A DNA stretch of 64,000 nt from Ectobius pallidus (GCA_964059195.1 CAXKWD010000011.1:7952366-8016365), one strand, 5' to 3'. Shown: positions 33,501 to 45,690, counted from the first letter of the stretch. The notes: generated by a model not told the origin, from the letters alone. Made by a program: numbers and translations.

Positions 33501-36500
33501 AATAGGTATAGTATATTAAGTACAAACAAGGACGTTTTCCTATTTTCAGTTAATCAATAAAACATCAATTAATATAACAGAGTTAAAAAATACATATTAA
33601 GTTGTTCATAAGATATGTTCAGTCTCATAAATACTGGTATACTACTGCTAGGTGGAAAGATTTAGGTTCCGCTTAATATTAATAGTTCTAGGAAAGAGGG
33701 TTCGGAGTTTTGGAAATAAGAGAGTATTGACTAAAAAATGTTTTCCAGATTTTCACTTACAGAAATATGGTCACCATACCTATACTCCCATCGCGGAGCG
33801 AACTGGATGCCATCAGTTCTCCCTACTTTTAAGAAGAACCAAACTACTTCAAGATTAATGTCACTTCATTTAATATTACAATTTCCTTCGCTGTAAGCAT
33901 AATGCATTGAATGAAAATAATATCTACGCGAAAGTATTTTATATTTCAAGTATTAGCACAGAGTACTAGGATACAAGCATATAAATACCAGATGTGGAAA
34001 AGCTACGGTTTTATATGTATGTTGAGCCTATATATACTTCCTGTCACTCCACTGGCAGTATAGGCCAACGAATGGAGGTTTTAGTACCCGACACTAATTA
34101 AATTACGCTTATTTTTCGAGCCATGGCTTCAACAACCCTCAAAAGGAAACTAAGACATTACTTGGACTTTATAGAGCCTAGGAATCTTGTCCAAAGGCTT
34201 TATTATAGCATTTATTAATTCGTGGATTTAAATTTCTAACAATTTTCATATCTCAAGTCTAATTTTAAAAAGCTATTTTCAGGGATTTCCCTAATCGCAA
34301 CGTTAATATATTTCTACCCTACAAAATTAATTACTTAGGATAGGCTAAGAAAATGTAGTTATAATAAAGACGTCAAAGGAAGCAGCCTTAGTTAGTGGAA
34401 ATACTGTAAAATTTTCTCCAAATTTGCTGTGGAAAAAAAAAAAACAATAGATAACGAAGAAAAGTAGATCCACTTTAATTTGAACATCCATCACTTAATA
34501 ATTATTAATATCTGAGCGAAATTAGCCATCGATAAACAGAGGCTAGCACTGGAACACCAACGTATCTAGGAAGCAAAAAGCACATCAACCCTAATTGGTT
34601 CCCGAAATTAAAATTAGGACGTATTCGTTAAATAATAGAATAAACACACTGTAATGTTGGTCATACGAATTGACCTGTTATCAGGTATTCTCCATTTTCA
34701 GGGGATTGCACCTGATTTTAAGGTTTATCAGTAATTCACGTGGTTTTCAGAACTGGCAATAATTAACGCTTGGCTAGTTGCACGAAGCTCTGAATGATTG
34801 AACTCGACACACGTTGTCAAGTGGTCCCGAGATCGACCCCCGATCCTCCTCATTTATTCATCCACTAAGTAACACTCTTAGCTCTCTGTCTATCTATACA
34901 ACCGGTGTACAATTCCTGCGTATACAAGATCTGTGGTTTTATTAAAATTAAAACAGGGTAGGCTTACAATACATCCAGGAAAATGGACGCCGGGTTAACA
35001 TTGTGAAAAGACTGTACAGTGTACATTCCATAACAATGAAAATATCTCACACTACAGAGAAAGAAGTAATAGGGGCTCCCCATAGGGAAAGAATGTTTAT
35101 TGTATTTCATTACTGGGTATTATTTTACTCTGTGTCAGTTCTGGAAAGCAGGCAGTACACGCACCAAATTTTATTCAGGATGCTACTGTACACAGAACAC
35201 AGGATTTTAGCCCATAGCGAATGCAGTCTTAAGGCTCATGAGCACTATCATTTACACCAGCCATGTGCAACTTGGAACAGGGGGTGGACAATCACAGAGG
35301 CCTTATTGGCCTCACGGACGGGACATAATGACAATATAGAAATTTTCACATTTTAATAACCACATTCGATGTAGAATCTAGTTCATTTTTTAAACATGGT
35401 ATTTATCTTAGGTAATCCCACGAGAGTTTACGAGTTTATCGATAGATTCGCAACCGCGCAGCAGGAGCAAATTTTTCTGATGAAACTCGTCAACTCGAGT
35501 TGGAATTATTAAGACTAATCCATGAATAAAAATATAACGGATTATACAAATAATAATTACTTTCTTGCTTTGTTATATAAAAACATAACTAAAGCTGCGA
35601 GATCACGGCATACTGTGAATCAACCATCCATGAATCGATTCGCGTTACCATGCTATTACCAGTGCTACCAATTGTGCATATAAGACATAGTTAACATAAT
35701 TCAGGTAAGCTAACAGCAGAACAGAATAAAATCACACGAACTGGCTTGCACCGAATCGAAATTGTGCTTTTAATCAATGTACATTTCTATTATTTAAATT
35801 TCCAAAAAAGTTATGTTTTATAAAATAATCTGTTTTCGTGCTGATTAATGGCAGCATGTGACGTATTAATCACGGCACATTGATCCTTACGTGTCCAGTA
35901 ACGAGCTGACGATTTTATCAGCTAAAATTTCATCCTCATATTAATAGCAAGTATTTTATAAGTTAAACGACCGTGATTGTTCTATATCCGAGGAATTACT
36001 AAACGTTATTGGTCAATATCAAACACGCGGCATATAAGTGAAATAGTCACATTAATGCTAAGGTTTTAAAATTCTTGAGAAATAGTTTTCCATAAAACAT
36101 GGATTGTTACAGAACTGCATTATAAATTAAAATAGCAATTTATAAACTATTTATTTTGTTCAATACTGAATTGTTTCTTCGGTATTTAAAGTTTTTGCAA
36201 TATGTAGGCTCCCACGAAATAGCGTAATAAGAAGCAACATTATTGTAATACTGAACTGTACTGGGTATTATGTTATCAAATGTTGTGCATTTCTTCTGCT
36301 CGAAGGCATTATTGCGTATGTAAGTGCGAGACTGTCTGAGGATTTACAATTTTGCAAAAGGACTTCTGCGAAACAAGTACAGACGTTAGAACCAGTACAC
36401 AACTGTTGTTAAATAACTGACTATGAAATATGAATGAGTAATTTATGCAGTAAACTACAGAATGTCCATATAGGCCTAATGCTTATTTTACACGTGAAAT

Positions 36501-36855
36501 TATACATAGTTAAACCTATGTTTTCTTTACTTATCCTCTACCCTTAATGGCTAATGCAAGATTTTGCATATAGCGAAGGAGACAAACCTATGATTGACAC
36601 ACAAATAGGGCAGTATTACCATAAGCCAGATATATGGCTGCTTACGAATGGAATAATAGGTTGAATGTAAATGTATTCAGAAATATGTTTTCATGAACAA
36701 CGGTATTGATAGAAAGCTACTGTTATTAAGAAATGAACAGTGCAAAAGGACATTTAAACAAGAATCTCAATCACTCATACCAAAGCATTAAAATTTAAAT
36801 ATGGGAAGATCCAAGTTCACAACTACGATATTCAAGGAAAAGTCCTCTATACAGC
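33501..36855. other. No assignable gene
   Basis: The longest stretch without recognised repeats in the window. Only short open frames; the longest, 117 codons at 35003-35356, shows no recognisable motif. Confidence 0.5.
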
Positions 36856-36859
36856 CTAC

Positions 36860-36925
36860 TCAGTAGCGCAGTAGTTAGCAAGCTAGACTATAGACCGAGG
36901 GTTGCGAATTCGATCCCCTGGTATA
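36860..36925 (+). repeat. tRNA-like SINE head
   Basis: agtagcgcagtagttagca (A-box-like) and gttgcgaattcgatcccc (B-box-like) are spaced as in tRNA promoters. The element is not followed by a recognised body, and a T-rich stretch comes immediately after. Confidence 0.5.
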
Positions 36926-37572
36926 GTATTTTATTTCTTCTTTCTTTCGTAATATTTTACAGCGTAAATGCAGTGTAGAATTTTAAATTATAAATTTCAC
37001 TGCCTTTTATTTTTATGAAATATTCGACTATACGGTACGATACAATATAGGCCTAATACAACGCAAATTTATTAAGTTGTTTAGATCATTATCAGTAGCC
37101 AAACCATTAACGCTTCCAATTTAAAAAAATACCCTTAGTGGCGCAACCTATTAAAATCACTTTCATCTTATCACTATAACACAACTGTACTGAAAATTCT
37201 TTTAGATCTTAGGATTCAATTTAACCCACTTTAAGATTTCTGTGTAATGAAACGAAAACTTACGGAGCTTTAACTACATCACAAATAATAGTTCTCCACG
37301 GCCACTGTTACAATCAATTTTGCATTGCTATTTTGCGTGGCTAAAGGTAATTGTGTTCGGCGTGCGGAGTACTGGCACCACAGCAATGTGCATAAAAAAT
37401 GCTTTCTTTTCCTGCTCTGTAGTCTGTGAAAACAAATTAGACCCAATGTTGTATGGGCACTGCATTCAGCATGAACTGGTTTTAATTCCATAAAGATTCG
37501 GAGCTTTTCTTTCATTATTTAATGTTCTATGTATGGTTCTGCATTTCTGCCTTCACGAGCTCAACATTTATA

Positions 37573-37970
37573 CAGGGTGTTTCAAAATTCCATACACAAA
37601 CTGCTATGGATTGTAGAGGACGACCAAAACAAAGTTGTTTTGTTACATAACCATAGGCAGGAAACCAATACTTACAGCAGTAGTCACTTCGAATGGAAAC
37701 ATTGTTGACAGACAATGAAGGTATGGTGACCATTTGAACTAGTTGTGGTGAGGTTTATTTACAGATATTGTTCAAACGTGCGGCCTCCTGCTTAAATACA
37801 TGATCTGTAACGACGTGATACTTCTTGTTTCTACTCAACGATGTCTGTCTTCGAAGGTGACTACTGACGTACCTATTGGTTTTCGGCCTATGGCTATGTG
37901 ACAAAACAAGTTTATTTTGGTCTCCTCTATAATCCATAGCAGTTTGTGTATGGAATTTTACAACACCCTG
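37573..37970. mobile_element. Miniature Tc1/mariner-type element with ~65-bp TIRs
   Basis: Starts cagggtgtttcaaaattcca and ends with the near complement (tggaattttacaacaccctg). Inverted similarity extends about 65 bases on each side, including cacaaactgctatggatt. TA flanks both ends. CAGGGTG ends with TA targets are typical of the insect transposons whose transposase carries the DUF4817-like domain, so elements like those at 0.3 and 32 kb are plausible parents. Confidence 0.88.
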
Positions 37971-37972
37971 TA

Positions 37973-38828
37973 TTTTGTAACAAAGAAGATATTTACTAAG
38001 TAGGCCCTAACTACGACAAATCTCTGTAGCCTATAGGCCCCGTAATATATGCAGTACCTGAAGCTTTCTAGTAATGATGAGTGACTACTAACTCCAAGAA
38101 AAAACGAGTTTTCTATTATCACAAATGGGTGTATATCACAGTATACGGGGGACAATACGTTCGTGTGCACACCAAGTAAATTTTACTAATTATATTTCCT
38201 TTTACAGTACTGTCTTCGAAACTGGTAAAAAAAGACTGTTCCTGAAAGGTTGGAGGATTCCAAAGCAAACCCAGATGAACTTCCAATTATTATTGTAAAT
38301 TATTAATATTCTTCGTGAAAGATTTAACATGATGAAAACAAAAGTCATGATATACTTTATCTTTAATTCATGTCAATATTGGTCCATAGTTACAAATAGT
38401 AGTTGTTGTTATTCACCAACGTTAGAAATTTCTTAACACGAGAGTTCACAATCTTCTCGTGTTCAAATGCAGTTCTCTGAATCGATGAAAGTCTGTTCAT
38501 TCTACATCTTATTTTACAATACGAAATAAATTTAAATAAAAACACGATATTTAAACGTGACACCCTGCCTTTAATATTTTTTTCTGTTCTTTGACATTCT
38601 GTAATACAGAAAAAAATTAATTTAATAATAAAGGCAGTCATCAAATGATAAGACAATGGCATGTGAACTGTCACTCAATTATTTTCCTAACTTCCACGTT
38701 CCAATTGTAGGTAAAGTACATGAAATGTAAATAGATTTTAATGCCGAAATCATTAAAATATTTCTTCATTTTTTGCCAAGCTAGAATTTATTGTTAATGT
38801 CCACGTATGTATCGACTGAGAACAAAGA
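37973..38828. other. No assignable gene
   Basis: AT-rich DNA preceding the 3' end of the minus-strand LINE; nothing recognised. Confidence 0.45.
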
Positions 38829-38830
38829 AA

Positions 38831-38856
38831 TCAATCAATCAATCAATCAGTTTATT
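38831..38856 (-). repeat. LINE tail: AATAAA followed by (TGAT)n
   Basis: On the minus strand aataaac is followed by four to five copies of tgat, directly after the ORF2 3' UTR. This marks the priming end of the element. Confidence 0.85.
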
Positions 38857-38913
38857 TTCCAATAGACAATATACATTGCATAGGAATAGTCAATAAGCCT
38901 AGTCTATAATTAA

Positions 38914-41835
38914 TTAATGGAGGTTTAAGTAATCATCAACACAATAGAAACATTTTTCAATCAGAAATTCTTTTAGATTCCTCTTAAAGACTGAAACATT
39001 ATTTGCATTCCTAATAACCACTGGAAGGTTGTTAAATAGTTTAGGACCAAGTACATTCGGAGATTTACAGCCTGATTTAAGCCTTCTAAAAGGTACATGA
39101 AAATCATTGCAGTGTCTTGTATTAAAATTATGTAAACTCATATTCAATGTAAATTCATTTCGTTTATGAAATGTATACATACACAATTCATATATGAACA
39201 GACTAGGCATGGTCATTATATTAAGACTTTTAAAATACTCTTTACATGATTGTGTTGGGTGTAAACGAGCCATACATCTAACGATTCTTTTTTGTGCCTG
39301 AAAAACATTAGGAGCTAAAGTGGACCAGCCCCAAAAACCAATGCCATACCTCATACGACTCTCAACATGAGCATAATATAATGATAGAAGCTGTATTTGA
39401 TTTAGTACATTTCTCACATTTCTGAAAATATACACTATAGAATGGAGTTTCGATATTATTGACTTACAATGATTTTTAAAATTCAAATTTTCATCTATAA
39501 TCAGCCCTAAAAATGTAACAGACTTCGAGTTTGGAAGGGAGTTACCGTTTAAATATAAATTGATGTCTTCTAACTTTTTTTGTGAATTATGAAAATGCAT
39601 AAATAACGTCTTACTTGGATTCAAATGCAGTGAGTTTGTACAAAACCACTTGTAAACATCATTTAATAAGTTATTGCATATATCAGTTAGAGAATTTTGA
39701 CATTTGTGTGACAGAATTAAAGAAAAGTCGTCAGCATACATAGTACATGAAATATGTTGAGGAATGGCTTTAAAAATATCATTTACGTATAAAATAAATA
39801 ATAAAGGGCCCAAAACGGAGCCTTGAGGAACTCCAAGGTCAACATTCACAGTTTTTGATATTACAGACGACATCAAACCATTCTTGTAATGAAACAGTTT
39901 TACATATTGACTTCTATTAGAAAGGTAGGATTGAATCCATTTAAGTGGGACACCATTTATATTATATTCTGACAATTTAGACAACAATAAATTATGTTTT
40001 ACACAATCAAAAGCTCTACTAAGATCGCAGAATATACCAATTGGGCATTCACCATTCTCAATATAAGATATCAATTTGTCATAAAAATAATTTATTGTAG
40101 ATAATGTAGATCTATTAGTACGAAAACCATGTTGATAGTCAGATAAAATACCTTTGGAATTAAGGTAACTAACCAGTCTGTTAAGAAAACAGTATTCAAA
40201 CATAATGGAAAAGCAATAAGGTACAGTTACAGGCCGATAATTTGTTTTATCAAGAGGACTTCCCTTCTTATAAATTGGAACAACCTTTCCTAACTTCAGA
40301 ATCTGTGGAAACTTTCCAGAGCAAAAGGAAAGATTAATTAAATATGTGACAGGTTTCACAATAACATTTAAAATTCGTCTCAACAAAAAACACTGTATCT
40401 CATCGGGTCCCGAAGAATACTTATTTTTCAGTTTCAATTTCATTAATTCATAAAATTCCTCTTCTGTGAATGGATAGAGGAAAAAGTCGTTTGGGTTAAT
40501 ATTGGCATCAATATTAACTACAGATTCATCATGCGAGGATAATTGACTAACAATTTGTTCTGGTACTGATTTAAAAAACGTATTAAAAGAATTAGCAATG
40601 ATATAAGGATTTGACGTAACACAGCCATCAACATTAATAGATAAGTTAGACATTTTACCTTTATCCTTGGTTAGTCCGGAAACTACCTTCCAGAGAGATT
40701 TATTGGAATTACCTGAATTTAATATTTTATTTTGATAAAATAGTTTCTTAGTGGTATCAACTAATATCCTATGTTGTTTCTTGGCTTTCAAATACACCTC
40801 TTTATATTCAGGAAGATTCTTAAATAAAATATAAAGGTCTTTTAGTTGCCTACTTGAGCTTCTTATAGAATCGTTGACCCAGCTTTTGCAATTTATATTC
40901 TTTGAATGTTTCCGAAGAGGAAAGTGCTTATTGTAATAATACATAATTACTTCATGAAAATATTTAAAAGCATTATCGATATCAGTTATAGAGTATAATT
41001 CACTCCAGTTTTCCAAGAATATATCATTACCAAACTGTTGAATTGATTGTTCATTGAAGCTCCTAGAAAAAGATGATACACCGTTGATCACTTTAGGGTC
41101 AATAAGAGTTGAATCAAACAAAACAGTCCGATGGTCGGATACGATATTATCAACAGCACAGGAAATACCAGAGTTAAAATTTGTGTAAACATGATCTAAT
41201 GTGGTTACGGTGGATTTCGTAACTCTAGTCGGCCAATGAACCTTATTGCATAAGTTATACTCAGATAATATGTTTGTTAAAATATTATAGTCTGGATTAT
41301 CAGAGTACGCGTCAATATTAAAATCACCACAAACAAGAATCTTCACATTAGGATGAAATAAAGAATCCAAGATTTCATATAATTTATCATAAAATGTTTG
41401 TAAGTCTGCAGATGGAGATCGATAGATGGTTAAGATATTTAGTTTCTCTTTAAGAATGTTCTCATACTGTATGCCACAGATTTCAAAGTGCTTGTCACAG
41501 CCAAATTTCTGAGTGTCCAATGGAAGCACAATAGTTCCATCCTTAACCCATATAGCAACACCACCGCCTTTACAAACAGTTCGCTTGTAAAAGGTACTAA
41601 GGTAAAATCCCGGAATGATGTAATTCAAAGCACTATTATCGTTGAACCACGTTTCGGTAAGGCAGATAAATCGTAATTTATCCAATTTTGAAATGTCAAT
41701 AGCCAAATCATTAATTTTTTCATTATTTATACTTTGTATATTCAATAATAGTATGTCAGGTTCATATATTATCCTTGCTGAGCTGTTTTCGGTTTGAGAT
41801 GTAAAAAATATTTCACACAAGCATTCTTCGGCCAC
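38914..41835 (-). CDS. LINE ORF2: AP-like endonuclease and reverse transcriptase
   Basis: An uninterrupted 973-codon ORF. Residues ~25-250 form an apurinic-type endonuclease that nicks target DNA, with LLLNIQS near 30, TETWF near 60, GGGVAIWV near 90, GDFNID near 168 and SDHR near 231. Residues ~480-760 are the reverse transcriptase: PVTVPYCFS, FDCVKHNLLLSKL, GVPQGSVLGPLLF near 667 and the catalytic YADD at about 700-703. The C-terminus ends LGPKLFNNLPVVIRN and FKRNLKEFLI, common in Jockey/CR1-type proteins. No RNase H domain is seen. All catalytic motifs are preserved and there are no stops, so the copy may be recent or still competent. The annotated Met lies inside the overlap with ORF1; the real start is uncertain. 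Confidence 0.93.
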   Translation of the reverse strand: MAEECLCEIFFTSQTENSSARIIYEPDILLLNIQSINNEKINDLAIDISKLDKLRFICLTETWFNDNSALNYIIPGFYLSTFYKRTVCKGGGVAIWVKDGTIVLPLDTQKFGCDKHFEICGIQYENILKEKLNILTIYRSPSADLQTFYDKLYEILDSLFHPNVKILVCGDFNIDAYSDNPDYNILTNILSEYNLCNKVHWPTRVTKSTVTTLDHVYTNFNSGISCAVDNIVSDHRTVLFDSTLIDPKVINGVSSFSRSFNEQSIQQFGNDIFLENWSELYSITDIDNAFKYFHEVIMYYYNKHFPLRKHSKNINCKSWVNDSIRSSSRQLKDLYILFKNLPEYKEVYLKAKKQHRILVDTTKKLFYQNKILNSGNSNKSLWKVVSGLTKDKGKMSNLSINVDGCVTSNPYIIANSFNTFFKSVPEQIVSQLSSHDESVVNIDANINPNDFFLYPFTEEEFYELMKLKLKNKYSSGPDEIQCFLLRRILNVIVKPVTYLINLSFCSGKFPQILKLGKVVPIYKKGSPLDKTNYRPVTVPYCFSIMFEYCFLNRLVSYLNSKGILSDYQHGFRTNRSTLSTINYFYDKLISYIENGECPIGIFCDLSRAFDCVKHNLLLSKLSEYNINGVPLKWIQSYLSNRSQYVKLFHYKNGLMSSVISKTVNVDLGVPQGSVLGPLLFILYVNDIFKAIPQHISCTMYADDFSLILSHKCQNSLTDICNNLLNDVYKWFCTNSLHLNPSKTLFMHFHNSQKKLEDINLYLNGNSLPNSKSVTFLGLIIDENLNFKNHCKSIISKLHSIVYIFRNVRNVLNQIQLLSLYYAHVESRMRYGIGFWGWSTLAPNVFQAQKRIVRCMARLHPTQSCKEYFKSLNIMTMPSLFIYELCMYTFHKRNEFTLNMSLHNFNTRHCNDFHVPFRRLKSGCKSPNVLGPKLFNNLPVVIRNANNVSVFKRNLKEFLIEKCFYCVDDYLNLH

Positions 41836-42266
41836 ATTGCAGGATTCATAGCTCTATCAAAATTGTTTTGAGAAATTTTCACCTTGAAAGAAGAATATTC
41901 TTCAGGATGCCTAGAGTTTAGGCCTTCACACTCCACCTCAGGAAAACTTTTTGAAAGGTATTTTTTTAAATCATCCACAGTAGTATTAGGATCAATACGA
42001 TAGACATGTAGAAACACTGATTTTTCTACACCCTTAATGTTAATTGATTCACCTTCACTTTCTGAGCGATTTCCAATAACCAAAGTACGGTGCCTTTTTT
42101 CTTTAGTAAAGGTTCTGGATTCAGATTCGATTCTCAGGTTGTTATTTTGTACCTTCTTATCACTTTTATATGTTACCTTTTGCCAATCATAGTCCATTGG
42201 ACGGTTGTCACTATTATTGACCTTGTCATTGGCCTTATCCTCTTCCATGTTCACGGAATTTCTCAA
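41769..42266 (-). CDS. LINE ORF1-like protein
   Basis: A 165-codon ORF ends within the start of ORF2, overlapping by 67 bases in another frame. Its N-terminal half is charged and polar. Residues ~82-160 contain FLHVYRIDPNTTVDDLKKYL, then FPEVECEGLNSRHPEEYSSF and N...W, a small conserved domain I associate with ORF1 proteins of insect CR1/Daphne-like elements. That domain probably binds RNA in the retrotransposition particle. No zinc knuckle is visible, and the family usually has longer ORF1 proteins, so the N-terminus may be truncated. Overlap suggests ORF2 is made by reinitiation or frameshifting, which is inference. Confidence 0.72.
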   Translation of the reverse strand: MRNSVNMEEDKANDKVNNSDNRPMDYDWQKVTYKSDKKVQNNNLRIESESRTFTKEKRHRTLVIGNRSESEGESINIKGVEKSVFLHVYRIDPNTTVDDLKKYLSKSFPEVECEGLNSRHPEEYSSFKVKISQNNFDRAMNPAMWPKNACVKYFLHLKPKTAQQG

Positions 42267-42379
42267 TTTACTAGTATATTCCCGTATAATTCTTAATTAG
42301 AGATAAACACTCGGGATGATGTGTTAATAGAAATTTTCCTCCAGAATTTAATCAGAATGAGTCAGCTGTACACACTGCT

Positions 42380-42398
42380 AAAAAAAAAAAAAAAAAAA
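42380..42398 (+). repeat. 19-base A run
   Basis: A homopolymer lying about 85 bases beyond the LINE's upstream side. It could be the tail of an older retroposon, but no matching body was recognised. Confidence 0.6.
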
Positions 42399-42659
42399 CT
42401 TGATGATGACTACTTCAAAATCCTGGGCACGAAACCTCTGCATCATTTCATTACACATGCATTGCCTTATAATTATGTCACGACATTATCCATAATTTGT
42501 ACAGACATTTTAACATCTTATGTTATTTTATTTATTTTATATTTCCCTCTTGTGTAGTTAAGGCCTTCTCTTCCATTAACCAGAGGTAGGTACATTCAAA
42601 CATTAGCAAATAATATAATTAATAATATATGAATAATAAAAATGATAAATGTAAATACG

Positions 42660-42890
42660 TTAACAAAAAGTATATTGAGAATATTATAGGAGAAAAATTC
42701 GTCCGACACTGGGACTTGAACCCAGGACTTTGGCTGTTCGCGCCAATGCTCTACCAACTGAGCTAAGCCGGAGTTCAATTCACAGCGCCAGATGGAACTT
42801 CTCTCCTATGACTCTCCTGGGTTGTGTAATGTAATGTCCAACAGAGACAATAATCTGTGGTTCATGAAAGCTTACATATCTAAAAAGTAT
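42660..42890 (-). repeat. tRNA-derived SINE, family 3 (copy 2), head inverted
   Basis: The tRNA-like head reads on the minus strand: gctcagttggtagagc and gggttcaagtcccagtg. Flanking words atattataggaga on the left and gagacaataatctgtgg on the right are in the plus orientation, as in copy 1. The head is therefore flipped relative to its flanks. See findings. Confidence 0.8.
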
Positions 42891-43057
42891 ATTGATTAAA
42901 ACTATAATTAAAGCTAGATTAAAACTATAATTAAAGCTATATTAAACCATATTAATGAAAATTCAACATAGTGAGAAGAAGAAATGAAAAAGAATAATAA
43001 ATCAAACATTAAGAAAAGATCAATAAATTTTAACATGAAAGTAGTAGGCCTACATAA

Positions 43058-43249
43058 TATGAATGCTGATAGTTGGTCAAGTGGTCAACTAACTTGATCT
43101 TGAACGTTCTGATTGTTTGGTTATCTTTTATATCCTCAGATAAGGAATTCCACAGATGAGCTGTCTCAACAGTGAAAGATGAAGAATATAATACAGTACT
43201 GTGAGGGGATGGATAAGGACATATAGGGTATTCAGACGGGTGTTTGACG
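43058..43249 (-). pseudogene. LINE ORF2 C-terminal fragment
   Basis: On the minus strand the frame reads SSSFTVETAHLWNSLSEDIK then TIRTFKIKLVDHL. This matches the conserved C-terminus of Jockey/CR1-type ORF2 proteins (F...A..LWN.LP..I.....F K..L..YL). It is diverged from the intact LINE at 38.9 kb and lacks all other domains. Confidence 0.65.
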
Positions 43250-43779
43250 ACTACTCTATCGACACTTTAAATTTCGGAATTTTAAGAATTTTGTGATGTT
43301 CATTAACATTGTAAAGTGGAAGGCAAAATGTAAAACACACAAGTGCAAATGTTTAATAATCCCTTCAGTTATTGTAATATAATTATGATTTACTGTATTT
43401 GTATTACGTAAGTGTAATGACATTTAAAAAATAAAAACAATAAATCAAAGCGCTAGTCTTCACCAAAAAGAAAATGGCCCTTTAGGTAAGAAAAGGTTGA
43501 AGATTTCTGTTTTGTGGTATTTTACCACATTACATCTTAATTTCAATGCTTAATATGTCTGAAGATTTGCATATCATAATGTATTACTTAATAATAACTT
43601 GAATTTATATTTTTCTAAATTTCTCTCAATTCTTTGCAGTTTATAACTTTTCCAACTTATGGCCATTCTTGAATTCAAGCATTTTACTTTTTCGAGCGTG
43701 AAATTTGATGTGCATTCTACAGAACAAAATTAATAAACTTGCTACATTAAAAACTTGTGTAAAATACTTACTATAAAAT

Positions 43780-45085
43780 ACATTATGTGTGACAAACGTG
43801 GAACCAAAGTAGATTTATTTAAAGTATTTGTCGTAAAATGAGTACATTAGTTACGAAAATATTATGACAAAATTATATTTATGTTAAGTACTTACTTTAA
43901 AGTGAATACATTATTTGTGACAAATTTGGGCCATAACTATATTTATGTATATACTGTAAAGCGAATACATATACGACAAACTTGGGACATAACCATGTTT
44001 GTGGAAAGTATTTACTGCAAAATGAAAATCTTAATTATTTCAAACTAACAACAAAACCACATTTATGTAGTGAGTACATTATATACGATATACTTGAGAC
44101 ATAACTAGCTTTTTGAAAAGTACTGAAGTGTACACAATAGACAAGACAAACTTTGGACATCACTGATTTATGTAAATTATTAATATGAATACATTATATA
44201 TGAAAATTTGGAATGTAACTAACTTTGCGTAAAATATTTACCGTAAAATCAATACATTAGATACGACAAACTTTGAACATAACTGACTTATGTGAAGTAT
44301 GTATTGTAAAGTGAATAAATTACATAGGCAAACTTGGAACATAACATATTTATGCGAAGTATTTCATGTAAAGTCAATGTGTCCACAGAAATTTCAAAAT
44401 AAACTTATGGTGACCAGAGGTGACCAGAAACTTACATTTCCCTGCCCACAAGAATGAATGCTTTTAAGGTTCTTTGTAGGCTAAATAAAATAAATACAAA
44501 ATCCACCATCCTCCATCCCCATAACAATAATAAGATTGATTAACTCAAGTAGACTACTGAAAAGAAAAAAAGTTTACACAGTCTGGGTTACAGCAAACTG
44601 GAGCAAAACACATGCCCCTCACATTTTGCTCAATGGTGCTATTATTTCCCCTCACTATTCCATATTTTTTATACGTATTTCCCTGACTTTTTCCTTTACT
44701 TTACAAAATTCCATGACTTTCCATGCCCAATTTCAATTTTCCTGACTTTCCCTGACTTTCCAGAACGTAGACATCCTGAAAGTGAATACATTACAAATGA
44801 CAAACTTGGTACATAACTGATTTATGGAAAGTATTTACTGTAAATTCAATACTTTACATATGACCAACCTGATATACTTTATACTTAAATAACATTTTAC
44901 CGTCAAGTTAATACATTATGTATGGCATAACTGATTCATGTGAAGTACATAATGTGGAACATAAGATTTATATAAGATATTTACCGTAAAGTCAATACAT
45001 TAGGAATGACAAACTTGGAGATTTATGTGAAGTATATAATGTAAATGAGTACAATAGATATAGTAGACTTGAGACATAATTAGTT
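43780..45085. repeat. Degenerate ~60-bp tandem array, split by an insertion
   Basis: About fifteen diverged units contain gacaaacttgg(a/g)acataac, then tttatgt.aagtatttact and gtaaagtgaatacatta. Spacing of the gacaaacttgg word is roughly 55-70 bases. The array stops near 44385 and resumes near 44775. Confidence 0.82.
44390..44775. mobile_element. Unidentified insertion inside the 60-bp array
   Basis: About 385 bases unrelated to the array, with repeated ccctgactttcc words at the right side and ending ttccagaacgtagac. The left side reads ggtgaccagaaacttac. Ends are too diverged to define; a hAT-type MITE is possible. Confidence 0.45.
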
Positions 45086-45569
45086 AATGAAAGGAACTAA
45101 CACGAGTACTCATCTGTCCAGTTGTCCCAATGTCCCGATTTTTTTCTCTCCAGCTGTCCATCTGGCTGCCTTAAGATCCCTAAGTCAAGTGAAGGGTTTC
45201 TCGTACTGTAGCAGCGATATATTATAATGGATGCGTTGGTACACAGATAACCTGTGACCCCTTTGAAACCTCGAGTGTGATGCAATTCTTTCATTAAAAT
45301 ATTTATGTTGAAACGCTAATGAGGCATGGAATTATTGCTAAGTTGTCAATCAACTCACCAAGTAATCAATAGTTCACTCATAAACAGACTGAATAATAAT
45401 AATATCCATCAGCTTCATTTAAAATGAAATTATTTGTCAGAAAAGTTAGGAAATAAACAAAGAAGTCAAACAAGTGATCTCATTCACTTCACAGTGGTCA
45501 ATATAAGCATTGTACTGTAGTACAATCAGTAGTAGACAAATATGAACGATGGGTACGGATAATTTTCTT

Positions 45570-45690
45570 AGTTGGCCTCATGAGGTTCACTGCACCCTGT
45601 TCCAGAACTCATGCCTCCAGAAACCAGGACCTCAAATATGCAGACTTATACTTAACAATGGTAACCACTAGACCACGGAGGTGATCACTT
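45570..45690 (-). repeat. tRNA-like SINE fragment
   Basis: The minus strand has ccgtggtctagtggttacc, a strong A-box-like head, and gaggtcctggtttctgg at B-box position. The body is short and not matched elsewhere in the window. Confidence 0.5.

Larger units (their letters stand above)
38829..42296 (-). mobile_element. Nearly complete non-LTR retrotransposon (Jockey/CR1-like)
   Basis: Transcribed leftwards: a short ORF1, an overlapping 973-aa ORF2, a ~60-base 3' UTR, an AATAAA word and a (TGAT)n tail. Both ORFs are open. The 5' end is not defined, and ORF1 looks short, so slight 5' truncation is possible. A tail of short tandem repeats, not poly-A, is usual in CR1/L2-like and some related clades. 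The clade call is provisional. Confidence 0.88.

Noticed and set aside
34790..34860. tRNA-like promoter on the minus strand
   Set aside because: A B-box-like word is present but no convincing A box at the right distance.
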